A stretch of DNA of 49,814 nucleotides, taken from assembly GCA_031291035.1 (NCBI GenBank), contig JAISLI010000001.1, positions 1 through 49,814 on the forward strand. Reading direction: 5' to 3'. Shown one piece after another: positions 16,129-24,690 of this stretch. The notes beneath the pieces are model-generated. The model saw only the letters and a program-made list of their open reading frames with translations. It did not search any database and was not told the DNA's origin. The translations under genes were made by a program, and so were the position numbers. Position 1 is the first letter of the stretch. Every line of letters begins with the position of its first letter. This DNA is from Desulfovibrio sp. (GTDB taxonomy: Bacteria > Desulfobacterota > Desulfovibrionia > Desulfovibrionales > Desulfovibrionaceae).

Positions 16129-17055
16129 TCACTGATTCAGAGATGTTACATAGGCGGCCGCGCTGTTGGCCGCTATGGCCCCGTCCGAGACGGCGGTGAC
16201 AATCTGCCGCAAATGTTTCGCGGTGATGTCCCCGGCGCCGAAAATACCCGGCACGGCGGTGCGCATGCGCTCGTCCACAACAACGCAACCGAGCCTGTCG
16301 GTGATGCCGAGGTCGGCGAAAGTCTGGGATGAGGCCTGAAAGCCGATGTATTCAAACACGCCGTCGCATTTGACATGCCGTTCGACCGTGTCCTTTTCCC
16401 CCCGGAAGCGCACGCCGTCCAGCCGTTTCTTGCCGGTGAATTCCAAGACCTGCTGAAAGATGAATATTTCCACATTGTCCCTTGCGCGCAGTTTGTCGCA
16501 AGACCTGGGGTCAGCCGTGAGGTCCAGCATGGTGACGACAGTGACGCGGGCGCAGATGTCCGCAAGGTACAAGGCCTCTTCCACGGCGGAATTGCCGCCG
16601 CCAATGACCGCCACGTCCTTGCCGCGGTACTGCGCGCCGTCGCAGATGGCGCACCAGCTGATTCCCGATCCGGCCCATTTTTCCTCGCCGGGCACGCCAA
16701 GCGTGCGGGGGCGAGTTCCTGTCGCCAGTATGACGGAGCGCGCCTTGTAAACGGCGGCATCCTCCTCGCAGCGCACGATTTTGAGGCCGTCTTGCTCCGT
16801 CACCCGTTCCACGGTTTTGTACCCGAATTCCACGCCGAGTTCCCGGGTGTGCTCAAACATCCGCACAGCCAGGTCAGCTCCGCTGAGCCTGCCGGCTCCG
16901 GTGTAGTTTTCAATTTCGTTGGAGTTGATTATCTGCCCGCCGGGCGCCAGCCTGTCAAGCAGCAACGTCTTCATGTTGGCGCGGACGGCGTAAATGGAGG
17001 CGGTCATGCCCGCCGGTCCCGCGCCCACAATAATAACATCATAGACATCCCGCAT
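16129..17055 (-). CDS. trxB: thioredoxin reductase
   Basis: The protein has 308 residues when begun at ATG 17055 (GGGGGATG upstream); an earlier start at 17088 is less likely. The FAD site is VIIVGAGPAGM at the N-terminus, the redox pair is CAIC (Cys135-Cys138) in SWCAICDG, and the nucleotide site is VIGGGNSAVEEAL. The family's usual pair is CATC or CAVC. The enzyme passes electrons from NAD(P)H, or in some anaerobes another donor, to thioredoxin. It is followed by trxA and preceded by the arylsulfotransferase gene, from which a GC-rich stem-loop separates it. Confidence 0.93.
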   Translation of the reverse strand: MRDVYDVIIVGAGPAGMTASIYAVRANMKTLLLDRLAPGGQIINSNEIENYTGAGRLSGADLAVRMFEHTRELGVEFGYKTVERVTEQDGLKIVRCEEDAAVYKARSVILATGTRPRTLGVPGEEKWAGSGISWCAICDGAQYRGKDVAVIGGGNSAVEEALYLADICARVTVVTMLDLTADPRSCDKLRARDNVEIFIFQQVLEFTGKKRLDGVRFRGEKDTVERHVKCDGVFEYIGFQASSQTFADLGITDRLGCVVVDERMRTAVPGIFGAGDITAKHLRQIVTAVSDGAIAANSAAAYVTSLNQ

Positions 17056-17074
17056 AACGCATCCCCCGGAATCA

Positions 17075-17101
17075 CGGCGGCGGAGCATGCCTCCGCCGCC
17101 G
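17075..17101 (-). terminator. GC-rich stem-loop between arylsulfotransferase and trxB
   Basis: CGGCGGCGGAG (17075-17085) is perfectly complementary to CTCCGCCGCCG (17091-17101) with a 5-nt loop. It starts 8 nt after the arylsulfotransferase stop. There is no T-tract, so it may be a weak terminator or a transcript end-protecting/processing stem that sets different levels for the two genes. Confidence 0.5.
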
Positions 17102-17108
17102 CCAGCGG

Positions 17109-18977
17109 TTATATGGTCAACGTGACGCCGCCGTCATACTTGCGGTCGTCAATGATGAAAGAAACCTTGTACGTGCCGGACAGATTCTCGAAACTTACGG
17201 GAAATTCCACCGCCCTGTCGTCGGCCTCAAGAAAGGTGCCCACGCACATGGCCAGAAAGGGCCTTCTGGTGGTCGGCACAAAATAGGCGTGGGTAGTTTC
17301 GCCTTCAAGCAGGAGCATGACGAGCTGGCCCTTTTCAAAAGTGCCCTTCATGACCAGGCGGTCCACCTCCTGCGCGAGTTTGATTTTGTATTTGTCGGGG
17401 ATGTCGCCTCCGACCTCCACATCGGGTATGGTCCCGAATTCTCCGGTAACGCCGAGCGAGCCGAGGATTTGCCCCTTGCCGAAACTGAGTTTGTCTTCCC
17501 CGCAATAGAGGGGCAGTTTCTCGGCCCGGTAATAGTTGGCGGGAATCCGCATTTCGTAGACCACCTTGTCGTCCTTGATTTCAACGGTAATGGAGTTCAG
17601 GCGCACATATTGCTCGTCATCGCCCCGGAACTGCACGGGGGGCCGGTTGCACGTTTCGCCCCTGAAAGTTCCGATACCGCCGGAATGCACCATATAGTGC
17701 CCCTCGCCGTAGTATTCCACATTGCAGATATAGGTGGAGAAGAATTCCTCGCCGCGCTCCTTGCCGTACTGCCACACCTGCTCAATTTCCATTGTCCCGG
17801 TGTTTATGCGGTAGCGCACGCCGCGCGAAAAATTGTCCTTTGCGGGGACGTACTTTTCCTTGACCTTGGCGCGCCAGTGGCCGTTGTCAAAGCACATGAC
17901 GTCGCCGTCGGGCAGCATCAGGGCCGCATGCTGCTCGTACTGCCAGTCGAACCTGGAAAGGTCGCCCACGGGCTTGAAAAAGTATTTTTTCACAAAGTCT
18001 TCGGGCCAGCCCTCGGGGTCTCCGATGACCCAGTTGAGTTCACCGCTGTCATAGTCCAGGTTGATGACGGCGTCCTGGTGGCGTCCGGAGAAGGTAAGTG
18101 AATTCGTACGCTTGTCGTACCACACGGAATTGTTGTGAAACCAGTCGTGCTTGTCCTGGCTTCCGGAACCGCCCACATCCTGGGGCAAATTCTTCCGATA
18201 GTCCCATGTCCTGAGGATATCGCCGGTCTTGCGGTCCACCAGAACGCACATGTCTTCCACCGTCCCGCGCGGGGGGTCCTGGGTCAGGATGAGCAGATTT
18301 CCGTCCTCCATCTCGATCTGGTCGTGGTGGCTGCCGCCGGGTATGCGATATTCCTTGTATATTTTGCCGATCATCCCGAACTCGAACACGCCGGTGGTGT
18401 GGTACGGCGGCATGAGCAGACGGTGCGTGCCCATGAGCAGGCGTCCGTTCGCCGCCCGTTTGAGGTCAAAGGACAAATTGAGGGTGACGTACCAGCGCAC
18501 GTCGCCCCTGTAGTCATAGGCCGCCGCGTTGCCGGGGGAGGTGGGACTTACGAACATGACGTTGTCGCCCATGTATTCGGCCGTGGTTTTGATGCCGCTC
18601 GGCAAATGCACCGTATCCGGGGCTTTCCCGGTACGGATGGTAAGGGTCGCGCTTTTTCCGTTGTCCAGGGCGATCCGCACCGTGTTGGCGCAATCGGGAT
18701 ACAGGCCGTATATGGGCAGATAGTGTTCGGTGGCGGCGGGGAAAAGAAAGCGCATGTTTCCCTCGGGCTCCTTGCCTTCAACGGTCACGGTGGCCGCGAC
18801 GGCTTCGGGCGTGGTGAAGTGCGCCAAGGCCGTCAGGGGAGCGATGAGATAGGGGTTCAGCTTGATATAGGGGGAATCAAGGCTGAATTTTTCGCTTTTG
18901 CACTCCTGAAGCATCTTTTCCTCGGCGGCGTGCTGGTCGTCAATGATGTGCGTAACTTTTCTGAAGTCAATGCTCAT
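17109..18977 (-). CDS. assT: arylsulfate sulfotransferase without signal peptide
   Basis: The protein has 622 residues. The family (Arylsulfotran_2) moves a sulfuryl group from a phenyl sulfate to another phenol without PAPS, using a beta-propeller and a transient sulfo-histidine. Visible: an N-terminal beta-rich domain (~60-130), GGSHHDQIE (His217/218), WFHNNSV (His281), SGRHQD (Arg299) and EQHAALMLPDGD (His350). The His281-Arg299 spacing of 18 equals His356-Arg374 in E. coli AssT; His350 would be the catalytic His436. Known AssT proteins are periplasmic, but here AAAGGAG directly precedes an ATG giving a polar N-terminus (MSIDFRKVTHIIDD), so a cytoplasmic location is likely. It lies 31 nt after the DASS transporter gene. 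Confidence 0.88.
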   Translation of the reverse strand: MSIDFRKVTHIIDDQHAAEEKMLQECKSEKFSLDSPYIKLNPYLIAPLTALAHFTTPEAVAATVTVEGKEPEGNMRFLFPAATEHYLPIYGLYPDCANTVRIALDNGKSATLTIRTGKAPDTVHLPSGIKTTAEYMGDNVMFVSPTSPGNAAAYDYRGDVRWYVTLNLSFDLKRAANGRLLMGTHRLLMPPYHTTGVFEFGMIGKIYKEYRIPGGSHHDQIEMEDGNLLILTQDPPRGTVEDMCVLVDRKTGDILRTWDYRKNLPQDVGGSGSQDKHDWFHNNSVWYDKRTNSLTFSGRHQDAVINLDYDSGELNWVIGDPEGWPEDFVKKYFFKPVGDLSRFDWQYEQHAALMLPDGDVMCFDNGHWRAKVKEKYVPAKDNFSRGVRYRINTGTMEIEQVWQYGKERGEEFFSTYICNVEYYGEGHYMVHSGGIGTFRGETCNRPPVQFRGDDEQYVRLNSITVEIKDDKVVYEMRIPANYYRAEKLPLYCGEDKLSFGKGQILGSLGVTGEFGTIPDVEVGGDIPDKYKIKLAQEVDRLVMKGTFEKGQLVMLLLEGETTHAYFVPTTRRPFLAMCVGTFLEADDRAVEFPVSFENLSGTYKVSFIIDDRKYDGGVTLTI

Positions 18978-19008
18978 GGAAAATCTCCTTTGCGCGATGC
19001 CGCGTGAA

Positions 19009-20484
19009 TCAGTAAATCATCCTCATGACAGGTATGCCGACAACAACATACAGCAGCAGGGCCATAAGGATGATGACAAGGCTCAGTTTGAATGTATCGC
19101 CCTGGCTCAGCCAATCCTTGTTTCCGTACAGAACCGCCGCGTAGGGCGAGGCGGAGGGGGTCAGGAGGGCGACGTGCAGGGCGAAGATGAGCAGCGTTGC
19201 CGTACCCTCGAAGTTGCCGCCCGTCTGGTCGCAGAACACCTTGACGACAGGCATGAGCAGCACGCCCATGACTCCGTTGTTGGCAAACTGGGTGATGGAC
19301 ATGCCGAAGATGACCAGAATGGCGGCGAACAGGAGGTATGAATGACCGCCGAGCAGCGGGTCAAGCATGGTCCGCAGGAATTCGGTAATGCCTGTTGACT
19401 TGTTGACCATGGCCGCTGAAATCGCCATAGCCATGCACACCAGAAAATACACGTCCCAGATCACATATTTTCTCGCCATTTCCGTGAAGTTGAGCGCGGG
19501 TTTGTTGTTGATTCTCAGGCAGGCGAGGGCCGCCAGAAACATAATGACCACGCCCAGGGGGCCAAGTTTGATCAGCCACGACATTCCGGGAAGGGTTTTG
19601 GGCACAATGCTCGGCAGAAACACGAGGACGAAGAAGCTTACCAGGGTAAAGGTCATGACCTTCTGGCAGGCGTCCATGGGCGGCAATTTTTCCCGGTCAA
19701 AATGCTCGATGCTGATGCGGCTGATTTTCGTCATGTCGGGCCGCAGGACAAACTTGATCAGCAGGGCGTAGCCGATGACGGCCAGCGAACTCATGATGAA
19801 ACCGAACAGCATGTAGGGCAGATATTCCAGCGAGGCGTTGGCCGCCTTTTCAAATGAGCCGATGATCATCAGGGCCGAACCGGTGAACGGTTTGGCCGCC
19901 TGCCCGGAAATGGTGCCGAACAGCGTGCCCACGACCATGATGGTCGTGTACTTCTCGCCTTTCTTGTAGCCCACTTCGTTCAGGACGTCGTAGAGGATGG
20001 CCCACATGAACAGAATGACCGGCAGCACGCTCGCTGAAAGCACGGCAAGCACATAGGCCGCGTAGATAAAGACAAAGCTGAACATCACGGGGCGGCCGTT
20101 GATGATTTTGCGCGTCAGAAACCAGCGGCTGATATACCTGGTGACGCCCGCATGCTGAATGGCGCCGAACAGCACCATGGCGAACAGCACCAGAGTCGAG
20201 ACCTGGTCGCCGAAGGACATTTTCAGCACCTCCCGCATGGGCGCATACCCGCTGAGGGCTATCGCCACAATTCCCAGCAGGCTCGGCCAGAGAATGCTGA
20301 CAAACGACCACAGGAAAATCATGCCGAGAAAAATGCCGAACACTTTCATGCCCATGGGAGTGATGGGGTCAATGGGCGGCAGACATCCGAAACCGAAGAC
20401 GATCAAAATACCGACGGCCGAGGCCGTATACTGCCACAAATTTTTGCCCGCCGCCGCTGTCGGGGGGGAGTTGGCGTTGCTCAT
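19009..20484 (-). CDS. DASS/SLC13-family anion:sodium symporter
   Basis: The protein is a 491-residue, very hydrophobic inner-membrane protein with about 12 predicted membrane spans. The two halves each carry a hairpin-like stretch with Ser/Asn-Pro/Thr motifs (ISGQAAKPFTGSAL; LLTPSASPYAAVLYG), as in the divalent anion:Na+ symporters (citrate, succinate, sulfate). The substrate cannot be read from sequence. Its position between a large porin and an arylsulfotransferase suggests an organic sulfate or other anion, which is inference. It follows the porin gene after 111 bp containing a strong stem-loop and precedes assT by 31 bp. Confidence 0.88.
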   Translation of the reverse strand: MSNANSPPTAAAGKNLWQYTASAVGILIVFGFGCLPPIDPITPMGMKVFGIFLGMIFLWSFVSILWPSLLGIVAIALSGYAPMREVLKMSFGDQVSTLVLFAMVLFGAIQHAGVTRYISRWFLTRKIINGRPVMFSFVFIYAAYVLAVLSASVLPVILFMWAILYDVLNEVGYKKGEKYTTIMVVGTLFGTISGQAAKPFTGSALMIIGSFEKAANASLEYLPYMLFGFIMSSLAVIGYALLIKFVLRPDMTKISRISIEHFDREKLPPMDACQKVMTFTLVSFFVLVFLPSIVPKTLPGMSWLIKLGPLGVVIMFLAALACLRINNKPALNFTEMARKYVIWDVYFLVCMAMAISAAMVNKSTGITEFLRTMLDPLLGGHSYLLFAAILVIFGMSITQFANNGVMGVLLMPVVKVFCDQTGGNFEGTATLLIFALHVALLTPSASPYAAVLYGNKDWLSQGDTFKLSLVIILMALLLYVVVGIPVMRMIY

Positions 20485-20512
20485 AGTTCAGTCCTGTGTG
20501 ATGTTTTGTTTT

Positions 20513-20548
20513 GCCGGGCCTGACGGCGAAGCGTCCGCCAGGCCCGGC
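20513..20548 (-). terminator. stem-loop between porin and transporter genes
   Basis: GCCGGGCCTG (20513-20522) pairs with CAGGCCCGGC (20539-20548), and an inner CGG/CCG extends the stem. On the leftward transcript the 3' side is AAAACAAAAC, not a T-tract. It may terminate weakly, or protect the porin mRNA so that the porin is made in excess over the transporter. Confidence 0.5.
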
Positions 20549-20563
20549 ATTGTCATTGTCAAA

Positions 20564-20592
20564 CGTAAACGAACTGTTTCAAGCGATGATTG
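20564..20592 (+). repeat. dispersed repeat, partial 3'-end copy
   Basis: CGTAAACGAACTGTTTCAAG with following CGATGATTGT resembles the end of the full copy at 9486-9603 (CGTAAGCGAACTGTTTCAA and so on). It abuts the 3' end of the porin gene, in line with the other copies being at gene ends. The first ~85 bp of the repeat are missing. Confidence 0.5.
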
Positions 20593-20595
20593 TCC

Positions 20596-22191
20596 TTAGA
20601 ACGAGTAGATGAAGTTCAGCGAGGTTTTCCAGGCGTCCTTGACGTTGAGGCTGTCGCCGGGAGAATTTTCGTATTTTCCCCACACGTCCTTGTCCAGCCA
20701 GAGGTGGATGTACCCCAGCTCAAAGGTCAGGAGCAGGTTTTCCGCGGCCTTCCAGTGGGTGTCCAGGTTGATTTCCATGCCCGTGTCGAGAGTGGTGAGA
20801 TAGGTGCCGAACGAGTTGAAATCGGTGTTGTTGCGGTATATCTGCCGTCCCTGGCCGTCCGTGGCGTGCCGTCCGGTAATGTAGGAGGCCATTTTCGTGT
20901 TGTTCGTGCCGCCGAAATAGTGGACGCGCAGGATGTGCTTGATGTCTTCCCAAAAGCTCACGTCCTTGACCCGCGCTCCCACGCCCCAGGTTCCGGTGGG
21001 GTTTGTGCCCAGGACGCCCTTGGCGCCGCCGATGATGGGGTTGCCCCGATAGCCGAAGGTGGACAGGGAATTCCACAGGTTGTTGGTGGTCGTCAGATAG
21101 GGCAGGCGTTCGGAGCCGTTGTTCACGTCGCCGTCATCCCCGCTGAAATACCAGCCGTACAGGCCGGGCAGGCCCCAGTCGAGGGCGTATTCGGCAACCA
21201 GCATGCCGTACCAGCCCTGCCGGTTCAGGTAGCCGCGGCCGTTGTTGACGCTGCCGTAAGCGAAATCCCAGGTCAGGCGGAAGGGATCCGGCATGGTCCA
21301 CTGCCCGGTAAGCCCGCCCCAGAACATGCCGGCGTAACCGCTGTCCAGCAGGGATGACGCGCCCCGCCCGGAACTGAAAGCGGCCGGGTACAGGCCGTCG
21401 CGGATCTGCAGGCCGTCAATGGGCTGGCTCGAGTTGTGGTTGGCAAGAGTGAACGACTTGCTGCCGCCGAGGCGAGGTGCCGTGGTTACGGGCGACAGCG
21501 CGTGTGGTCCCAGCGCCCCGCCCATGCCCCAGGGCGTGATTTTGAGCCCGTCCAGGGTAACCGGCACGAGCAGGCCGAAAAGGTCAAAGTTGTCCAGGTA
21601 GTTGTTTCTCGCCGGAACAGCGCTGTCGGCATAATTGTCGTTGTAGGGGCGCAGCCACATTCCCGACAGGCTGACCTGGGGGTTGAACGTCCAGGAGGCG
21701 GTGATTCCGGCCGCATCATCCTGCAGGATGGGGGTGTCAACGGCGAATCCGGGCAGCTTGACGCCCTGCAGGCCCATGCGCAGCTTGAGAGAAGTATTGG
21801 GTATCATCCAGTCGAGGTATGCCTGCTTGACCTTGACGGCTTTGGTTCCGTCCGCGCCCAGCGCGCCGCCGATGTCGTTCGTGGCCATGCCCCAGCGTTG
21901 CTCGCCTATTTCAAAAAACACGGTGCCGGAAAGGCGTTCGGAGGCTATCGCCGACAGTTGCAGGTGTACGCGCTGTATGGCCTCGAACTCGTCCCGCTGC
22001 TGGCGGACGGCGGCCCACTGTTGGCCGATGGTGTGCTTGCCCTGGCGGTTTTTCCCCATGAAATTGCCGCCGTTGATATAATCAAACGAGAATTGCCAGC
22101 TCCCCTTGACCTTGAAGTCCACAGCGGAACTTTGGCCGGCCCCTCCCAGCAGAATGGCCGCCGCGAGCAGCAGTGTCGCTGTTTTTTTCAT
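20596..22191 (-). CDS. outer-membrane beta-barrel porin (Desulfovibrio trimeric-porin type)
   Basis: The protein has 531 residues. A signal peptide (MKKTATLLLAAAILLGGAGQ, cleavage near SSA-VD) is followed by alternating amphipathic strands with many aromatic girdle residues and a C-terminal strand ending in Phe (LNFIYSF), the signature of BAM-inserted barrels. It resembles the abundant outer-membrane porins annotated in Desulfovibrio as homotrimeric. It probably lets anionic nutrients cross the outer membrane. A strong AAGGAGA precedes the ATG. It is first in the leftward set porin - DASS transporter - arylsulfotransferase, with Crp-type sites upstream. Confidence 0.9.
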   Translation of the reverse strand: MKKTATLLLAAAILLGGAGQSSAVDFKVKGSWQFSFDYINGGNFMGKNRQGKHTIGQQWAAVRQQRDEFEAIQRVHLQLSAIASERLSGTVFFEIGEQRWGMATNDIGGALGADGTKAVKVKQAYLDWMIPNTSLKLRMGLQGVKLPGFAVDTPILQDDAAGITASWTFNPQVSLSGMWLRPYNDNYADSAVPARNNYLDNFDLFGLLVPVTLDGLKITPWGMGGALGPHALSPVTTAPRLGGSKSFTLANHNSSQPIDGLQIRDGLYPAAFSSGRGASSLLDSGYAGMFWGGLTGQWTMPDPFRLTWDFAYGSVNNGRGYLNRQGWYGMLVAEYALDWGLPGLYGWYFSGDDGDVNNGSERLPYLTTTNNLWNSLSTFGYRGNPIIGGAKGVLGTNPTGTWGVGARVKDVSFWEDIKHILRVHYFGGTNNTKMASYITGRHATDGQGRQIYRNNTDFNSFGTYLTTLDTGMEINLDTHWKAAENLLLTFELGYIHLWLDKDVWGKYENSPGDSLNVKDAWKTSLNFIYSF

Positions 22192-22218
22192 CGCTGTTTC
22201 TCCTTCCCTGTTGAAAGT

Positions 22219-22268
22219 GTTTTAATTCACAGCCGGCTCCATCCGCTGACTGATTCCAGTCCGGCGGC
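22219..22268 (+). repeat. repeat B, copy 1
   Basis: The segment GTTTTAATTCAC followed by AGCCGGCTCCATCCGCTGAC and TGATTCCAGTCCGGCGG matches 48809-48858 with roughly 80% identity by eye. It lies 28 bp upstream of the porin start codon, so within the porin's 5' leader or promoter. Confidence 0.7.
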
Positions 22269-22428
22269 TTGTGCCGGCATCCGCCCAAGGGCGCCGGAAC
22301 ATCATGGCCTGTTTTTTATGCTCCCTCCTGTGCCGTTTTTTCGGTGTGCTGCGACGCCCCGGAACCGGGCGCGCGTATTTCCGTGTACAAGCCATTAGGC
22401 AGGTATTTTCACGCGGGTGTGTTTCCAA

Positions 22429-22444
22429 TGTAACAAATTTCACA
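22429..22444 (-). promoter_or_regulatory. Crp/HcpR-like binding site
   Basis: TGTAACAAATTTCACA matches the Crp-type consensus TGTGA-N6-TCACA at 9 of 10 defined positions, and it is flanked by an A giving TCACAA. HcpR-type regulators of Desulfovibrio use TTGTGA-N6-TCACAA. It is 238 bp upstream of the porin and ~400 bp before the Crp-family gene. The regulator at 22849 is the natural candidate to bind here. Confidence 0.5.
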
Positions 22445-22562
22445 AATATTTTTTTGCCGGGATAATTCCGGCCGACAAACAAAGGCCGTTGCGGGTTCAA
22501 AACGGCAGGGCGCTTGACTTCGGGCCAAGTCCTGGCTAAGTCTGTACTATATTGATCTCTGG

Positions 22563-22577
22563 TTGTTCTGTAAACAA
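22563..22577. promoter_or_regulatory. inverted repeat TTGTT-N5-AACAA, possible Crp/Fnr-type operator
   Basis: TTGTTCTGTAAACAA is a perfect 5-bp-arm palindrome with an AT-rich surround. The shape recalls Fnr/Crp-family half-sites, though the spacing differs from Fnr (TTGAT-N4-ATCAA). It could control the regulator gene downstream. Confidence 0.35.
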
Positions 22578-22848
22578 ATTTTATGGAATATTTATATATT
22601 ACATTGTTAGGTGAAACCATGTTCAAAGGTGATTTGGCCCGATTTTTGCCACACACTAACAACGCCGTATTACGCGCTTTTCTCAAAGGACAGCGCGGAG
22701 TCGCCGTTTTTTCCGGCCCTGTTTTCTTCGGGAGGCAGGGCCGTTAAGGAAAACGCCGGGTTAATTCTTGCCAAAGGCTCGCCAAACGGAGGCGTCAACC
22801 GGCGTTGGGCGATTGTCCGGGGCTTCCCAAAATACGGGACGTGCTGTC

Positions 22849-23532
22849 ATGCGGAAACATACCGGGAAGTTCGGATCACGAAGTCTGGCGTTCAAGGAAA
22901 TGCGGAACATCAATCTGCCCTGGCGTTCAGTGCTGCATCTGGGCAGGCGCGCCGAATACCGCAAGGGGCACCATGTGCACGTCAATCTGGCCCTGCACTT
23001 TCTGGATCGGGGCAGTGTGCGGCTGACGCACTGGAGTCTGGACGGGGTTGAAAAAATTCTCTGGTACATTGAAGAGGGCTGTCTTTTCGGCGAGGTTCCC
23101 TGTTTTGACCCCCTGCCTGCCGAGAACCTTTTCGTGTGCGCCAAACATTGCGTCATTTACATCTTTTCGCGGGAGTGCGTTGACAACATCGCCAGGACGC
23201 GGCCTGATCTGCTCATCAATCTTTTGCAGTCCATGGCCTGCAAAATGCGGCATATGGCCCATCATGCCTCAGCTCTGTATCTGGACACCGCGCTGGTGCG
23301 GCTGTGCAAATTTCTTGCGCACCGGCTTGAGCCGGGCAGCGATCCGCCGCTGGCGCGTATTGACCTCAGCCAGCGGGAAATATCCTGCCTGTTGGGAATG
23401 AACAGGATTTCGCTGTACAGGATACTGCGCCAACAGGAAGAAAACGGGATGCTCGGCCCGGTGGAAGGCAATAAAATAACCATCCTGAAGCCGGACGAAT
23501 TTTTCCGGCTGGCGGAGTGCCAGAGCCGTTGA
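22849..23532 (+). CDS. Crp/Fnr-family transcriptional regulator
   Basis: The protein has 227 residues from ATG 22849; a longer version from TTG 22768 is possible, and the ribosome binding site is weak in both cases. The N-terminal part is a cupin/cNMP-binding-like barrel (RAEYRKGHHVHVNLALHFLD, then GCLFGEVPCFD). A dimer helix follows, then a Crp-type winged HTH (LSQREISCLLGMNRISLYRILRQ). The barrel has no clear cAMP phosphate-binding GE...R motif and no N-terminal Fe-S cysteine cluster, so the ligand is unknown. It is divergent from porin-DASS-assT and probably controls them through the palindromes between the genes. Confidence 0.87.
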   Translation: MRKHTGKFGSRSLAFKEMRNINLPWRSVLHLGRRAEYRKGHHVHVNLALHFLDRGSVRLTHWSLDGVEKILWYIEEGCLFGEVPCFDPLPAENLFVCAKHCVIYIFSRECVDNIARTRPDLLINLLQSMACKMRHMAHHASALYLDTALVRLCKFLAHRLEPGSDPPLARIDLSQREISCLLGMNRISLYRILRQQEENGMLGPVEGNKITILKPDEFFRLAECQSR

Positions 23533-23649
23533 GTGGCGTGGTAAAAATGACCCATCCTGGACAACGGTTTTCCAAAGGGATAAAACCTTTTCTTGCAAGA
23601 GGCCCGGAATGCGTGTATATATTTCAGCGGAAAAACCCGAGGACAGTTC

Positions 23650-24672
23650 ATGAACGCCTACTCCGCCTTGCGCGACGCCCTGCGGGCCGCGCCTTCCCGC
23701 TGGCTCGTCACCGGCGTGGCGGGATTTATCGGCTCCAACCTGCTGGAGCATCTCCTGAGCCTGGGCCAGACGGTCGTCGGGCTGGACAACTTTCTCACCG
23801 GCCACCGGAAAAATCTCGACATGGTGGAAGCCGCCGCGGGTTCCGACGCCTGGAGGCGCTTTACCTTTGTGGAAGGCGACATCCGGGACATGGAAACCTG
23901 CCGCGAGGTCTGCGCCGGCGTGGACCATGTGTTGCACGAGGCGGCGCTCGGTTCCGTGCCGCGCTCCATTGACGACCCCGTCCTCAGCAACGGCTGCAAC
24001 ATCACGGGCTTTGTCAACATGCTGGTGGCCGCGCGCGATGCGGGAGTAAAGAGCTTTGTCTACGCGGCGTCCTCCTCCACATACGGCGATTCGCCGGAAT
24101 TGCCCAAGGTGGAGGACAACATCGGCAGCCCGCTTTCCCCCTACGCGGTCACCAAGTATGTGAACGAACTGTACGCCGGGGTGTTTGCCCGCTGTTACGG
24201 CTTTACCTCCATCGGCCTGCGCTATTTCAATGTCTTCGGGCGGCGGCAGGATCCTTGCGGCGCCTATGCCGCCGTTATCCCGCAGTGGTTTGCCGGCCTC
24301 CTCAGGGGAGAGACCGTCCATGTGAACGGCGACGGGGAAACCAGCCGTGATTTCTGCTATATAGACAACGTGGTGCAGGCCAATCTGCTCGCCTCTCTGG
24401 CCCGGGACGAGGCCAGGGACAAGATATACAACGTGGCCTTCGGGCAGCGGACAACGCTCAACGAACTCTTCGCGCTGATACGCGAGGAAGTGTCGCGCCA
24501 TCTGCCGGAGGCCGCCGGAGCCGTTGCCGTGCACCGGGACTTCCGGGCGGGAGACGTGCGCCATTCCCTGGCGGACATACGCCGCGCCGGAAAGCTGCTC
24601 GGCTATGAGCCGCAATATGACGTCCGGCAGGGTCTGCGCCTTGCCGGGGACTGGTACGCCGCCAATCTGTAA
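23650..24672 (+). CDS. NAD-dependent sugar-nucleotide epimerase (WbpP/TviC-like)
   Basis: The protein has 340 residues from ATG 23650; the upstream ATG 23593 is less likely. It is an extended SDR with Rossmann motif [11 protein letters not shown], the catalytic Ser in AASSSTYGD, YxxxK in YAVTK, and [12 protein letters not shown]. The pattern [20 protein letters not shown] with [13 protein letters not shown] is typical of UDP-GlcNAc/UDP-GlcNAcA C4-epimerases of the WbpP/TviC group. It makes a nucleotide sugar for surface polysaccharide. The glycosyltransferases and UDP-galactopyranose mutase at 34.5-41.7 kb may use related precursors. It is followed by the hyp genes after 18 bp. Confidence 0.85.
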   Translation: MNAYSALRDALRAAPSRWLVTGVAGFIGSNLLEHLLSLGQTVVGLDNFLTGHRKNLDMVEAAAGSDAWRRFTFVEGDIRDMETCREVCAGVDHVLHEAALGSVPRSIDDPVLSNGCNITGFVNMLVAARDAGVKSFVYAASSSTYGDSPELPKVEDNIGSPLSPYAVTKYVNELYAGVFARCYGFTSIGLRYFNVFGRRQDPCGAYAAVIPQWFAGLLRGETVHVNGDGETSRDFCYIDNVVQANLLASLARDEARDKIYNVAFGQRTTLNELFALIREEVSRHLPEAAGAVAVHRDFRAGDVRHSLADIRRAGKLLGYEPQYDVRQGLRLAGDWYAANL

Positions 24673-24690
24673 TCACGACGCCGGGAGAAC

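Larger units (their letters stand above)
22192..22848. other. long intergenic regulatory region between porin and Crp-type regulator
   Basis: The region has no supportable gene. It holds a copy of the ~50-bp repeat B (22219-22268), a Crp/HcpR-like palindrome (22429-22444), a second inverted repeat (22563-22577), and an AT-rich stretch at 22560-22615 that likely contains promoters for the divergent regulator. A TTG-initiated extension of the regulator from 22768 is possible but unsupported. Confidence 0.55.
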
